NCBI GenBank assembly: GCA_903876865.1
Contig: CAIRBY010000442.1
Location: forward strand, 1-32,040
Direction of reading: 5' to 3'
From: an uncultured Acidobacteriia bacterium
Lineage (GTDB): Bacteria > Acidobacteriota > Terriglobia > Bryobacterales > Bryobacteraceae
DNA: 32,040 bases
Shown: piece after piece, positions 1 to 8,088 of the stretch
How positions within the stretch are numbered: position 1 is the stretch's first letter
Layout of the letters: each line of letters starts with the position of its first letter
Program-made: the position numbers and the translations under genes
The notes under the pieces: generated by a model
The model's input: the letters and a program-made list of their open reading frames with translations, nothing else
Database searches by the model: none
What the model was told of the DNA's origin: nothing

Positions 1-65
1 GAAAATCGATTCAAGGCGACACCTTCGACTGGTTAATTGCGTTCTTCTCAGGGAACCGCTATTAA
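1..65 (+). CDS. 3' end of an unidentified protein gene (partial)
   Basis: The third forward frame is open from the window edge to a TAA at 63-65 and encodes about 20 residues ending FDWLIAFFSGNRY. The aromatic, hydrophobic composition and a hairpin followed by T residues just downstream suggest a true gene end. The fragment is too short to assign a family. Frame 2 is also open across this stretch (to about 140), so the call rests on the terminator-like hairpin and composition. Confidence 0.4.
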   Translation, partial: KSIQGDTFDWLIAFFSGNRY

Positions 66-74
66 TCAGTATCG

Positions 75-91
75 GAGGGGTCGCCCCTTTT
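75..91 (+). terminator. Short intrinsic terminator-like hairpin
   Basis: An AGGGG arm, a TCG loop and a CCCCT arm are followed directly by T residues. It lies 10 bases after the stop of the partial gene, as a Rho-independent terminator would. The stem is short (5 bp), so strength is uncertain. Confidence 0.5.
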
Positions 92-105
92 CAAAAAACT
101 AATTT

Positions 106-139
106 GGACAAGTGTGGCCTCCCGGCCTGTCCTCTAACT
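106..139. repeat. Dispersed GC-rich hairpin repeat, copy 1
   Basis: GGACA (106-110) and GGCC (116-119) pair with GGCC (124-127) and TGTCC (128-132), followed by TCTAACTT. The copy at 9151-9188 shares GACAAGT, the GGCC-TCC-GGCCTGTCC core and the CTAACTT tail. It lies between the end of the partial + gene and the end of the - strand ATPase gene. It has no T tract of its own, so it is either a bidirectional 3'-end structure or a small dispersed palindrome. Confidence 0.6.
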
Positions 140-165
140 TAAGCCGTTGTTGTTGTTTCTCTCCC

Positions 166-1680
166 CTACCTCGCCCCCACCGGACGCGGCGAAGCCCGCA
201 CCGCGCGTTCAAACGCCCAATCGCGAATCTTATTAATCTGCGTCTCCATCGTCCGCGAAAGCGGCACGATCTTCACCGCCGTCAGCACCAGATCCTGCGT
301 CGTAATCGTCGTCTCCGCCAGCCGCGCCTTCGTGATCGCCGCCACCACGCACTGCTCGATCTCCGCGCCGCTCCAGCCCTTCGTGAACTCCATCAACTGC
401 CCCAACTCCAGTTGCGCCGTAGCCACCCCGCGCCGCTCCAGGTGGATCTTGAAGATCTCCACGCGCTCGGCTTCAAGCGGCAGGTCCACAAAAAACACCT
501 CGTCGAAACGCCCTTTGCGGATCATCTCGGCGGGCAGCAGGTCGATGCGGTTGGCGGTTGCCGCCACGAACAGCCCGCGCGCCTTCTCCTGCATCCAGGT
601 CAGGAAGAAGGCGAAGATGCGCCCCTGCTCGCCATCGCTCGCGGCCGAGGTGACGCCCATTTCAATTTCATCGAACCACAGCACCGCCGGCACCAGATCT
701 TCCATCATCTTGCAGGCCGCGACGAACGCTCCTTCGGGCTTGCCGTGCCTGCCGCTGAAGATCTCGATCATGTCTACGCGATACAGCGGCAGTTGGAAGC
801 ACGAAGCGATCGCCTTCACCGCCAGACTCTTTCCGCAGCCCGGGATGCCCATCATCAGCAGTCCCTTGGGCACGATCTCGGCCGCCACGCTATCGCCCAT
901 CAGGAAAAGTTTGCGCCGCTCCAGCACCCAGTTCTTGAGCCCGTCCAGACCGCCGATTTCGCCGATCTGCGTGCCATCGGAAATGTACTCGATCACGCCG
1001 CTGCGATTCACCAGCAGGCGCTTCTCCTCCAGCATCGCGGGCAGCGAATCCGCTGAGAGCGGGCCAAGCATCAGCGCCCGCCGCAGCGCGTAGCGCGCTT
1101 CATCCAGCGTCAACCCCTGCAGCGCCGGAGCCAGTTGTTGGATCACCGCTTCGCTCGCCGGCCCTCCTTCTTCGCGAAGGAAGTCAGACAACTCGATCAG
1201 ATCCGGCGGACGCAATTCCAGGAACAGCAGGCTGCGGTCCACCTCTTCGGGAATCGTGCGTACCGGCGAACTGATCACCACGAACTTGCCCCGGTCGCGG
1301 CAGCTTTCGTAAATATCGCGCAGCCGTCGCCGGATGTCCGGAAACTCGCGCAGCGCCTCGTGAAAATCCTTCAGGTGAAAGATCGCCCCATCCGCGTGCG
1401 CCGCAATGAAATCGAGCGCCGCCCGCGGGTCTTGCGACCCCGGCACGGCTGGGCCGCCTGCGCTGCGCATGCCCTCCGTGAGGCTCCACGTCCACACCGG
1501 CACCACCTTCGGCACCGGCGCGGAGGCCAGCAGCCGCTGCCCCACTTCGCGCAGAATGTTGCCCACGCGCTGCTCTTCGCTGGTATGTACGTAGATGAGC
1601 GGGCGGCCCGATTCGAAGGCCTCCCGCAGCACCTTGGCCGCGCGGCTTTCCGCGGACGGGGACTTCGTCGCCTTCCCCAT
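166..1680 (-). CDS. AAA-family ATPase, Ycf46-like
   Basis: The 504-residue protein has an N-terminal half (about 20-225) that opens with RPLIYVHTSEEQRV, as in the Ycf46 family of cyanobacterial/plastid AAA proteins. A C-terminal AAA module (about 240-460) follows, with Walker A GIPGCGKS at 278-285, Walker B AVLWFDE at 332-338, sensor-1 ATAN at 374-377 and RKGRFDE near 388-394 carrying the arginine-finger candidate. It should bind and hydrolyse ATP to remodel protein clients, but Ycf46 clients are not established. It is cytoplasmic, with no signal or membrane segment. Its ATG overlaps the TAA of the upstream isomerase gene by one base (TAATG), so translation is probably coupled although the two products look unrelated. 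Confidence 0.88.
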   Translation of the reverse strand: MGKATKSPSAESRAAKVLREAFESGRPLIYVHTSEEQRVGNILREVGQRLLASAPVPKVVPVWTWSLTEGMRSAGGPAVPGSQDPRAALDFIAAHADGAIFHLKDFHEALREFPDIRRRLRDIYESCRDRGKFVVISSPVRTIPEEVDRSLLFLELRPPDLIELSDFLREEGGPASEAVIQQLAPALQGLTLDEARYALRRALMLGPLSADSLPAMLEEKRLLVNRSGVIEYISDGTQIGEIGGLDGLKNWVLERRKLFLMGDSVAAEIVPKGLLMMGIPGCGKSLAVKAIASCFQLPLYRVDMIEIFSGRHGKPEGAFVAACKMMEDLVPAVLWFDEIEMGVTSAASDGEQGRIFAFFLTWMQEKARGLFVAATANRIDLLPAEMIRKGRFDEVFFVDLPLEAERVEIFKIHLERRGVATAQLELGQLMEFTKGWSGAEIEQCVVAAITKARLAETTITTQDLVLTAVKIVPLSRTMETQINKIRDWAFERAVRASPRPVGAR

Positions 1681-2537
1681 TACACCGTGAAGATGTCGAT
1701 GGCCTGCTTCAAACTGGCCACCGCATCCCGTCCCTGCGCCGGCGAATATTCGTGGCCCACGTACCCCGTGTATCCCAGGTCCGCGATCGCCTGCGCGATG
1801 AAGCGATAGTTCAGTTCCTGCGAGTCGTCAATGTCGTGCCGGCCGGGATTCCCGCCCGTATGGAAGTGGCCGATCCACTGGATGTGATCGCGGATGTTGC
1901 GCACGATGTCGCCATCCATGATTTGCGCGTGATAAATGTCGTAGAGAATCTTCACCCGCGGCGAATTGACCCGCTTCATCACGTCCACACCCCAGGCGAT
2001 GTGGTCGAACATGTAGTCCTTGTGATTGACCTTGCTGTTCAGGTACTCCATGCAGATCGTGATGCCTTTCTCCTCCGCATGGGCCTTCACTTTATTCAGG
2101 AACGCGACGCAGTTGTCCGCGCCTTCCGCATCCGGCATTCCCTTGCGATTGCCGCTGAACGTGATGATGTTGGGTACGCCGTTGACCTTGGCTTCGTCGA
2201 TGGCCGCGTGCATCAGCGGTTCCAATTTCTCGTGCAGGTCATTGCGGTTCAGCGAATCGGAAATCGAACCGCCCGGCCCCGGAGGGTACATGGTCGGCGT
2301 GAGCCCGTATTGCTTCAGCATGGGCCAATCCGCCGGCCCCTTCAGGTCATAACCAACAATGCCGAGCGACGCGGCAAGCTTGCATCCATCCTCGAGGCTG
2401 GTACCCTTGGCGAAGACTCCGCCGGTCACACACTGCTTCAATCGCCCCTTTTTCACGGCAGCCACGGGCGTCTGGGCGGAGACCCGGGCAAGCCCGGCGG
2501 TGGCCGCTAAAGCGGGAAGAAACTCTCTACGTCGCAT
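1680..2537 (-). CDS. Tat-exported TIM-barrel sugar isomerase, hydroxypyruvate isomerase-like
   Basis: The 285-residue protein begins MRRREFLPALAATAGLARVSAQ, a probable twin-arginine (RRREF) leader cleaved near residue 22. The rest matches the AP-endonuclease-2/xylose-isomerase-like TIM barrel. Likely metal ligands lie in CMEYLNSK, ILYDIYHAQ, the HFHTGGNPGRHDIDD stretch and GHEYSPA. The fold and order resemble hydroxypyruvate isomerase (Hyi), but in acidobacteria such exported paralogs are numerous and their substrates unknown. It is the first gene of a two-gene unit with the AAA ATPase. A TATGAT hexamer sits 11 bases upstream of the ATG. Confidence 0.85.
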   Translation of the reverse strand: MRRREFLPALAATAGLARVSAQTPVAAVKKGRLKQCVTGGVFAKGTSLEDGCKLAASLGIVGYDLKGPADWPMLKQYGLTPTMYPPGPGGSISDSLNRNDLHEKLEPLMHAAIDEAKVNGVPNIITFSGNRKGMPDAEGADNCVAFLNKVKAHAEEKGITICMEYLNSKVNHKDYMFDHIAWGVDVMKRVNSPRVKILYDIYHAQIMDGDIVRNIRDHIQWIGHFHTGGNPGRHDIDDSQELNYRFIAQAIADLGYTGYVGHEYSPAQGRDAVASLKQAIDIFTV

Positions 2538-2554
2538 GTTGCATAGTTATCATA
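2538..2554 (-). promoter_or_regulatory. Candidate -10 box for the isomerase/ATPase unit
   Basis: On the minus strand TATGAT (2554-2549) lies 11 bases before the ATG. A start site about 7 bases downstream of the hexamer would leave a leader of only about 4 nt. There is no recognisable Shine-Dalgarno sequence and no convincing -35. Confidence 0.4.
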
Positions 2555-2620
2555 GGGCCACCGGAAGTGCAACAGGACCGGCAACGGGTCGCGCCACTCT
2601 GCGCGCCTTGGCGCACTCGC

Positions 2621-2633
2621 TATAATGCCCCAT
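2621..2633 (+). promoter_or_regulatory. -10 box of a probable leaderless transcript (amidohydrolase)
   Basis: A perfect TATAAT (2621-2626) ends 7 bases before the ATG at 2634, placing transcription start on or next to the start codon. An in-frame ATG at 2625 overlaps the hexamer and is therefore unlikely to be transcribed as a start. No good -35 is seen. Confidence 0.6.
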
Positions 2634-3872
2634 ATGAACCTCTCGCGCCTCGTATTTCTGCTCGCGTTCGCCGCTCAGGCGCAGGAGTACACCGTGCTCA
2701 AGCCCGCCCGCGTCTTCGATGGTGAAGCCACTCGCGAAGGCTGGGCCGTGCGCGTCCGCGGCAACCGCATCGAGTCCGCAGGCCCCGCCGCGAACATCGA
2801 TGCCGCCAACGCCAAGGTCATCGACCTGCCCGGCGCCACCCTGCTCCCCGGCCTCGTCGAGGCGCACTCGCACATCCTGCTGCACGCCTATAACGAAACC
2901 CCGTGGAACGATCAGGTGGCCAAGGAGGGCATCGCCCTGCGCGCCGCCCGCGCCGTGAATCACCTCCGCTCCACCCTGATGGCAGGCTTCACCACCATCC
3001 GCGATCTCGGTACCGAAGGTGCGGGCTATGCCGATGTGGAACTGAAGCAGGCCGTCAATCAGGGCATCGTGCCCGGACCGCGCGTGCTCGTCTCCACCCG
3101 CGCCATTGTCGCCACCGGCAGCTACGCCCCCAAAGGCTTCGCCCTCGAATGGCGCGTGCCCCAGGGCGCCGAAGAGGCCGATGGCGTGGATAGCCTGATC
3201 CGCACCGTCCGCGACCAGATCGGCCACGGCGCCGATTGGATCAAGCTCTACGCCGATTACCGCTGGGGCGCCGGTCCCGCTGCGCGCCCCACCTTCTCGC
3301 TCGAGGAATTGAAACTTGCTGTCGAGACCGCTAAGAGCGCCGGCATCCCCGTCTCCGTCCACGCCAGCACGCCCGAAGGCATGCGCCGCGCCGTGCTCGC
3401 CGGGGTGGAGACCATCGAACACGGCGACGCCGGCACGCCCGAAGTCTTCAAGCTGATGGCGGAACGCCACGTGGCCCTCTGCCCCACCCTCGCCGCCGGC
3501 GACGCCACCGCGCAGTACGCCGGATGGCGCAAGGGTGAATCGCCCGAACCGCAATCCCTCCAGCGCAAGCGCGCCAGCTTCAAAGCCGCGCTCGATGCCG
3601 GCGTCACCATCCTGAGCGGCAGCGATGTCGGCGTCTTCCCGCATGGCGACAACGCCCGCGAAATCGAAATGATGGTGGCCTATGGCATGGCGCCCACAGA
3701 CGCGCTGAAATCGGCCACGTCGATTGCGGGCCGCGTGCTCCACATGGATATCGGTACGGTGAAGCAAGGCATGTTCGCGGACCTGATCGCCGTCGATGGC
3801 GACCCCACCAAAGACATCGCCGCCCTGCGCAAAGTGAAGTTCGTGATGAAGGCGGGCACCGTCTATCGCTAG
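2634..3872 (+). CDS. Secreted amidohydrolase, imidazolonepropionase/prolidase-like
   Basis: The 412-residue protein (start at the second ATG) begins [16 protein letters not shown], a signal peptide. A metal-dependent amidohydrolase core follows. EAHSH supplies the HxH metal pair (H78, H80), DWIKLYAD a candidate carboxylated lysine, PVSVHAS and IEHGD the next histidines, and LSGSDVG the catalytic aspartate. This order is typical of the imidazolonepropionase-related family that includes Xaa-Pro dipeptidases and uncharacterised hydrolases. It probably acts in the periplasm on a cyclic amide or dipeptide, with substrate unknown. It stands alone, divergent from the isomerase unit, and ends 17 bases before the convergent membrane-protein gene. 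Confidence 0.88.
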   Translation: MNLSRLVFLLAFAAQAQEYTVLKPARVFDGEATREGWAVRVRGNRIESAGPAANIDAANAKVIDLPGATLLPGLVEAHSHILLHAYNETPWNDQVAKEGIALRAARAVNHLRSTLMAGFTTIRDLGTEGAGYADVELKQAVNQGIVPGPRVLVSTRAIVATGSYAPKGFALEWRVPQGAEEADGVDSLIRTVRDQIGHGADWIKLYADYRWGAGPAARPTFSLEELKLAVETAKSAGIPVSVHASTPEGMRRAVLAGVETIEHGDAGTPEVFKLMAERHVALCPTLAAGDATAQYAGWRKGESPEPQSLQRKRASFKAALDAGVTILSGSDVGVFPHGDNAREIEMMVAYGMAPTDALKSATSIAGRVLHMDIGTVKQGMFADLIAVDGDPTKDIAALRKVKFVMKAGTVYR

Positions 3873-3889
3873 AGCGGTCTTCCGCGGCG

Positions 3890-5683
3890 CTACGGCCCGA
3901 GGATGAAGAGTAGGTCCTGCACCCGCGCACGCAGGTGCCACCGGCGCGGCAGTGCCGCGTAGAACGGGGACGCGGAGGCCAGGTAGTTCGTGTTCAGGCT
4001 GCTCGGGTACACCGCCACGCTTTCGATCTTCAGCGCCCGCAACTGCCGCTCCGCTTCTTCAGGCGATACGGAAAACAGGAATCGCACTTCGGGGCTCCAC
4101 ACCGGCACCACGTCGATACCCTTTTCCGCCAGGCCCGCATGCAGGTAGGCGCTGTCGGCAAGCACGCGCGTTCCTGCCGGAATCACCTGCGGCAGTTGAT
4201 CCCCGATCTGAAATTCCAAAGGCTGGGCGACCGGCTGAAATGCGTTTTGTGCCCACTGGCTCACGTTCATATCCATCGGGCTCGAGGGGTACAGCGCGCC
4301 GTGAGCCACCGTCAGCAACTGGCAGCTCACGATCGCCGCCACCATCACGTTTCGCCATTCGGCCTTACGGGCCAGGGATTCCAGCAGGCCCGCGCCCGTG
4401 ATGGAGAGCAGCACCAGCACCGGCGCCAGTACGCGCGTGGATGCGACCAGCCCGCCGCTGGTATAACCCACCGATTGCAGCCATACCGCCGTCAACACCA
4501 GAGCGATTGCCGTCAGGTAGCCGTGCTTGCGGAATTGGATGAAGCTACCCGGAATTCCCGCGAACATCTGAAACGTCGCGTAGACCGCCAGTTGTCCGAA
4601 GAATCCGCTCCAGGCGCTCAACGTCCAAATTTCGGAGCCAACCGATTTCTGGTAGAACGCGAGAATGGCCGCGTGAATCGGGTTCACGGTGAAGCTCAGG
4701 AAATTCAGGCTGTAAAACGGATTGCCCGCGATTCCCCAATTGCGAACGTACCAGGGCGCGGCGACCACTCCGGCCACCGCGACGAAGACGGCAATCTGTT
4801 TCACCGCGCGGCCTCTCCACACCAGCGCGATCACGCCCGCGATCAGGGCGATCCAGCCATACTCGCGCGAGAGAGCGCACAACGCCGCAGCCAGACCGGC
4901 GGATACCATTGCTGCGACGTCGTCAGACTCCTTCGCGGTCACGATGAAGTACAGCATCGCCGCGATCGCGAGCGCGGTCAGCCCCGTCTCCTGCCCGATC
5001 ACCACCGACCGGAAGAAAAGCGGGCACGCCGCGAGCATCCCGGCAGCCAGCACGCCCGCGCGCCGCGAAAACATGGCGGACGCCGTGCCGTACACGAAGG
5101 CCAGCGTGCAGGCGAACTGCGCGGCCACCAGCACACAGATCAGCGCCGGCAGGTACCGGCCCGCCGAGGCATAGAGCCACCAGTTCGTGAAAGAGACCAG
5201 CGGAGGAATGCCATCGACAAAAAAATAGGTGTGAAAATCCGCCGCCGTGAGCGGGGGATAGAAATCGAATTTCCCGCTGGCAAATAGTTTCTGCGCCAGA
5301 AAATCCCAGCGGAAGCGCGTGTCGCCGCCAATCAGCGGAGAGATCGCACTGCGCGCGAGCAGGGCGAGGCCGACCGCGCCGCTAGTGCCAAGCAGCAGCA
5401 GTTCATGGCCGGACCACGGTGGCGCAGCTTCGCTCCGCGGCGTTGTCACCGTCTTTCTGGCCAGCCAGCCCGCCGCGGCGCTGAATCCGACCAGGCACGG
5501 CAAGATGCTCCACAGCGTGATCGGGATATGCAGCATCCCCATCCAGAAGATGCAGTGAAACAGCACCAGCAGCGACATCGGGAAGGCGGAGGCCCACCAC
5601 AACGAATGGCGCATGCCCTTCGCCACCAGAAAGCCCGGCACAAACAGGCCAAGCGGAAGAATAACCGGCAACAGCAGTAGCAT
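3890..5683 (-). CDS. Polytopic membrane protein, GT-C/GT39-like
   Basis: About 597 residues with many hydrophobic segments (roughly 12 membrane spans) and a soluble C-terminal tail of about 130 residues. Family hints are GGDTRFRWDFLAQ in the first large loop, where GT-C enzymes carry an acidic catalytic motif, and APWYVRNWGIAGNPFYS, a pattern common in ArnT/PMT-like glycosyltransferases. It may transfer sugars from a lipid carrier at the outer face of the membrane. Acceptor and donor cannot be told. The start is ATG 5683 or the preceding in-frame TTG at 5686, with GGGGA upstream. It is the last gene of the DUF423-RNB-DinB operon and starts about 15 bases after the DinB stop. Confidence 0.7.
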   Translation of the reverse strand: MLLLLPVILPLGLFVPGFLVAKGMRHSLWWASAFPMSLLVLFHCIFWMGMLHIPITLWSILPCLVGFSAAAGWLARKTVTTPRSEAAPPWSGHELLLLGTSGAVGLALLARSAISPLIGGDTRFRWDFLAQKLFASGKFDFYPPLTAADFHTYFFVDGIPPLVSFTNWWLYASAGRYLPALICVLVAAQFACTLAFVYGTASAMFSRRAGVLAAGMLAACPLFFRSVVIGQETGLTALAIAAMLYFIVTAKESDDVAAMVSAGLAAALCALSREYGWIALIAGVIALVWRGRAVKQIAVFVAVAGVVAAPWYVRNWGIAGNPFYSLNFLSFTVNPIHAAILAFYQKSVGSEIWTLSAWSGFFGQLAVYATFQMFAGIPGSFIQFRKHGYLTAIALVLTAVWLQSVGYTSGGLVASTRVLAPVLVLLSITGAGLLESLARKAEWRNVMVAAIVSCQLLTVAHGALYPSSPMDMNVSQWAQNAFQPVAQPLEFQIGDQLPQVIPAGTRVLADSAYLHAGLAEKGIDVVPVWSPEVRFLFSVSPEEAERQLRALKIESVAVYPSSLNTNYLASASPFYAALPRRWHLRARVQDLLFILGP

Positions 5684-5698
5684 CAAAAATCTTGTCCC

Positions 5699-6163
5699 CT
5701 AAAATTCCTTCACCGGCGGCGCCTGCTCTTCACCCGCGCGGCCGGCCACAATCTCCGCTACGTAATAATTCTCCCCGCGCACCGGGCATCCCGCCATGCG
5801 CCGCAGCATCGCAATCTGTCCCACGTGCGTCAGCGCATCCGCTATCGGACCTTGAAACAGCTTCTCCGCCTGCACCGCCAGCGGGACTCCGCTCGCCAGC
5901 CTGCGGTCGAACGCCGTCAGCCCCGCGAAGAGACGCGCCACCTCCGCGTCCCACGCCTGCGGGGTCGAATCGCGCCAGCCGTACTTGCCATCGGCCATGC
6001 CCAGCGCCCAATCGAGCAGGTCGCAGAGGTGCGCCAGAATCTGCCCGGGCGTGCGCGTCCCGTACGTGGCGAACTCCGGCGGAGCCCCGCGCAGCGCCTT
6101 CCCGGCGCGATACGCGAGCGTTGCCACAGTGTGGCGCAAGAGTGCGATTTTGCCTTCGTCCAT
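5699..6163 (-). CDS. DinB-superfamily protein
   Basis: A 154-residue four-helix-bundle type protein. Helix signatures are TPGQILAHLCDLLDW near 38-52 and IADALTHVGQIAMLRRMAG near 107-125, with the typical C-terminal ENYYVAEI. DinB-like proteins usually hold a metal with three histidines. Only two clear histidines (in LAHLCD and LTHVGQ) are in the expected places, so metal use is uncertain. It may be a thiol-dependent transferase or stress protein. It starts 9 bases after the ribonuclease stop, with GGAAGG in the preceding codons as ribosome site. Confidence 0.75.
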   Translation of the reverse strand: MDEGKIALLRHTVATLAYRAGKALRGAPPEFATYGTRTPGQILAHLCDLLDWALGMADGKYGWRDSTPQAWDAEVARLFAGLTAFDRRLASGVPLAVQAEKLFQGPIADALTHVGQIAMLRRMAGCPVRGENYYVAEIVAGRAGEEQAPPVKEF

Positions 6164-6172
6164 ACTCAGAGC

Positions 6173-7630
6173 CTACCTTCCGAAATCGATAAAGCCGCGC
6201 TGCGGGTCCGTGCTCAACAGCGTCACCGTTACCCGGTCGCCCACGTCCACGCCTGCTTCGCCGCGCATCAGGCGGCCTTCCACGGGCGGGTCGGTCAGGC
6301 GCACGAACACGCCCTTGGGCGTGACGCCGGTAACCACGCCGTGAAACTGCTGCCCCACGCGGTCCGCCATCGCCACGGCCGCGATGCGCTTGGTCATGTC
6401 GCGCTGCACCTTGCGCGCCGCGTCTTCCATCAGCGTGCAGTGCCTCGCCGCCGCGTCCAGTTCTTCGAACGTGTAGGGCTGTGTGACGCCCGCCAGTTGC
6501 GCCTTCACCAACCGCTGCGTCACCATGTCCGCGTATCGCCGGTTGGGCGCGGTGGAGTGCGTGTAGTCCGCCGCCGCCAGGCCGAAGTGCCCCTCTTCCG
6601 CGGCGCCCGGACGCGTGGCTACATACTCGCCCGGTCCCATCAGTTTCAAGACCGTGAGCGAGACGTCGGGGAAGTGCACCGGGTCCGCCGCCTTGCGCCG
6701 CAACAGCACCGCGTTCAGCGCGCCCGCATCCGGCTCCGCCGGCAGATGCTCGCCATAGTGGGCCGCCAGTTCCACAATCCGCGCCCAACGCTCCGGCGCC
6801 TTGACCACCCGTCGGATCGCCGCCACTCCCGCCGCGCGCAGCGTCTCCGCCATCACTTCGTTCGCGCCGATCATGAAATCTTCAATCAGCCGCGATGCCG
6901 TGTTGGCCCTGCGCCCCTCGATGCCAGTCACGTGTCCGTCCACCACCGTGGATTGCAACTCCGCGCGGTCGAAGTTGAGCGCGCCCTTCTTGTCCCGCGC
7001 CGCGCGCAGCAGATGCGCCGCCTCGTCCTGCAACCGAAGTTGCGCCTCCAGCTCCTTCGACGCCGCCACCTTCGCGGGAATTGCCGCCGCCTGCCCCGCC
7101 GCCTGCCCCGCGAGCCATGGACCCACTCCCGAATACGTCAGCTGCGCGCGATTGCGCACCAGCGCGCGAAAGATGCGATGCGCCGCCGTGCCCCCATCCG
7201 CCGCCACCGTCATCTCGATCACCACCGCCACCCGGTCCTGCCCCTCGCCGAGCGACGTCTGGTCTGTGGAGAGCCGCTCCGGCAGCATCGGATACGTGTG
7301 GATTCCGGCATACACCGTGGTCGTCTCCTGCGCCGCATACGCATCCACGGGCGAGCCCTTGGGCACCGCGCTATCCACATCCGCGATCCCCACCAGCACG
7401 CGGATTCCCGCGGCCGTGCGCTCCGCCCACTCGATCTGGTCGAGGTCGCGCGAATCGTCGTTATCGATCGAAGACCAAAGCAGCGCCGTCAAGTCCTCCA
7501 GCCCCGTCTGGTGCTGCTGCTTCGCCGTCGCGGCCTGTGCCACCGCCGCCGCCGGCAGGTCTGGCGCGAAGCCGCGCTCGGTCATCTCTTGCCGCGCCAA
7601 TGCGGTCAGGTCTATCGGAATGTGGTTCAT
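6173..7630 (-). CDS. RNB-domain exoribonuclease (RNase II/R family), short form
   Basis: The 485-residue protein carries the RNB active-site stretch SIDNDDSRDLDQIEW at 54-68. D56, D62 and D64 align with the first three of the four metal-binding aspartates of RNase II, and the fourth is Gln65. A long helical RNB core follows, including STAPNRRYADMVTQR, the conserved RNA-contact region. A C-terminal S1/OB-like segment (about 420-485, GVVTGVTPKGVFVRL) completes it. There are no N-terminal cold-shock domains. It should degrade RNA 3' to 5' in the cytoplasm. The ATG lies 4 bases after the DUF423 stop, with AAAGG inside the end of that gene. Confidence 0.88.
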   Translation of the reverse strand: MNHIPIDLTALARQEMTERGFAPDLPAAAVAQAATAKQQHQTGLEDLTALLWSSIDNDDSRDLDQIEWAERTAAGIRVLVGIADVDSAVPKGSPVDAYAAQETTTVYAGIHTYPMLPERLSTDQTSLGEGQDRVAVVIEMTVAADGGTAAHRIFRALVRNRAQLTYSGVGPWLAGQAAGQAAAIPAKVAASKELEAQLRLQDEAAHLLRAARDKKGALNFDRAELQSTVVDGHVTGIEGRRANTASRLIEDFMIGANEVMAETLRAAGVAAIRRVVKAPERWARIVELAAHYGEHLPAEPDAGALNAVLLRRKAADPVHFPDVSLTVLKLMGPGEYVATRPGAAEEGHFGLAAADYTHSTAPNRRYADMVTQRLVKAQLAGVTQPYTFEELDAAARHCTLMEDAARKVQRDMTKRIAAVAMADRVGQQFHGVVTGVTPKGVFVRLTDPPVEGRLMRGEAGVDVGDRVTVTLLSTDPQRGFIDFGR

Positions 7631-7634
7631 GTCG

Positions 7635-8009
7635 TCAGGACCTTTGCACGATAAAGTAGTACGCCAGCAGCAGCCACCCCGCGATAAAGCCGACGCCGCC
7701 GATCGGCGTGATCGCGCCCAGCGTGCGTACGCCCGTCAACGCCAGCGTGTAGAGGCTGCCGCAGAAAATCAGCACGCCCGCCGAAAGCAGCCAGCATACC
7801 GTCGAGGCCGAGTTGGCCGTGAAGGTCCCGGTGCGCGGCAGCAGCGACACAATCAGCATGCCCAGCGAATGCATGAACTGGTAGAATACCGCCTTCTCCC
7901 AGATCCCCATCTCGTAAGCGCCCAGCTTGTCGCGCAGCCCATGCGCGCCGAACGCTCCCGTGCCCACTGCCAGTGCCAGGAAGATGGCACTAATCGCGCT
8001 CCAGTTCAT
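7635..8009 (-). CDS. DUF423 family small membrane protein
   Basis: A 124-residue protein with four hydrophobic segments. The N-terminus is characteristic of DUF423: a first span followed by GAFGAHGLRDKL, then EKAVFYQFMHSLGML. The family is widespread in the inner membrane and has no firm function. It is the promoter-proximal gene of the four-gene minus-strand operon. A strong GGAGGAGA ribosome site sits 4 bases before the ATG, unlike the divergent cyclophilin gene, which has none. Confidence 0.92.
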   Translation of the reverse strand: MNWSAISAIFLALAVGTGAFGAHGLRDKLGAYEMGIWEKAVFYQFMHSLGMLIVSLLPRTGTFTANSASTVCWLLSAGVLIFCGSLYTLALTGVRTLGAITPIGGVGFIAGWLLLAYYFIVQRS

Positions 8010-8032
8010 CGCGTCTCCTCCGTCCCATTATC
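8010..8032 (-). promoter_or_regulatory. Ribosome site and -10 candidate for the DUF423 operon
   Basis: Minus-strand GATAAT (8032-8027) is a -10 candidate and GGAGGAGA (8021-8014) is a strong Shine-Dalgarno sequence 4 bases before the ATG at 8009. The two overlap the expected start of transcription, so the real promoter could lie further upstream, in the gap shared with the divergent gene. Confidence 0.4.
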
Positions 8033-8075
8033 CACTTACGCTCACTCCACCGCTCACGCTTGCTCGCGCAATAGT

Positions 8076-8088
8076 TAAGATAGAGTCG
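8076..8088 (+). promoter_or_regulatory. -10 box of a probable leaderless transcript (cyclophilin)
   Basis: TAAGAT (8076-8081) is followed by seven bases (AGAGTCG) and then the ATG. The geometry is the same as at 2621 and 10176, with no ribosome-binding sequence. Confidence 0.55.

Noticed and set aside
2550-3941. 463-codon minus-strand frame across the amidohydrolase
   Set aside because: Low-complexity Gly/Ala composition and no motifs, while the opposite strand holds an intact metal-dependent hydrolase.
5825-7654. 609-codon plus-strand frame across DinB and the ribonuclease
   Set aside because: Arg/His-rich translation typical of antisense GC-rich coding DNA; the minus-strand genes have coupled starts and conserved motifs.
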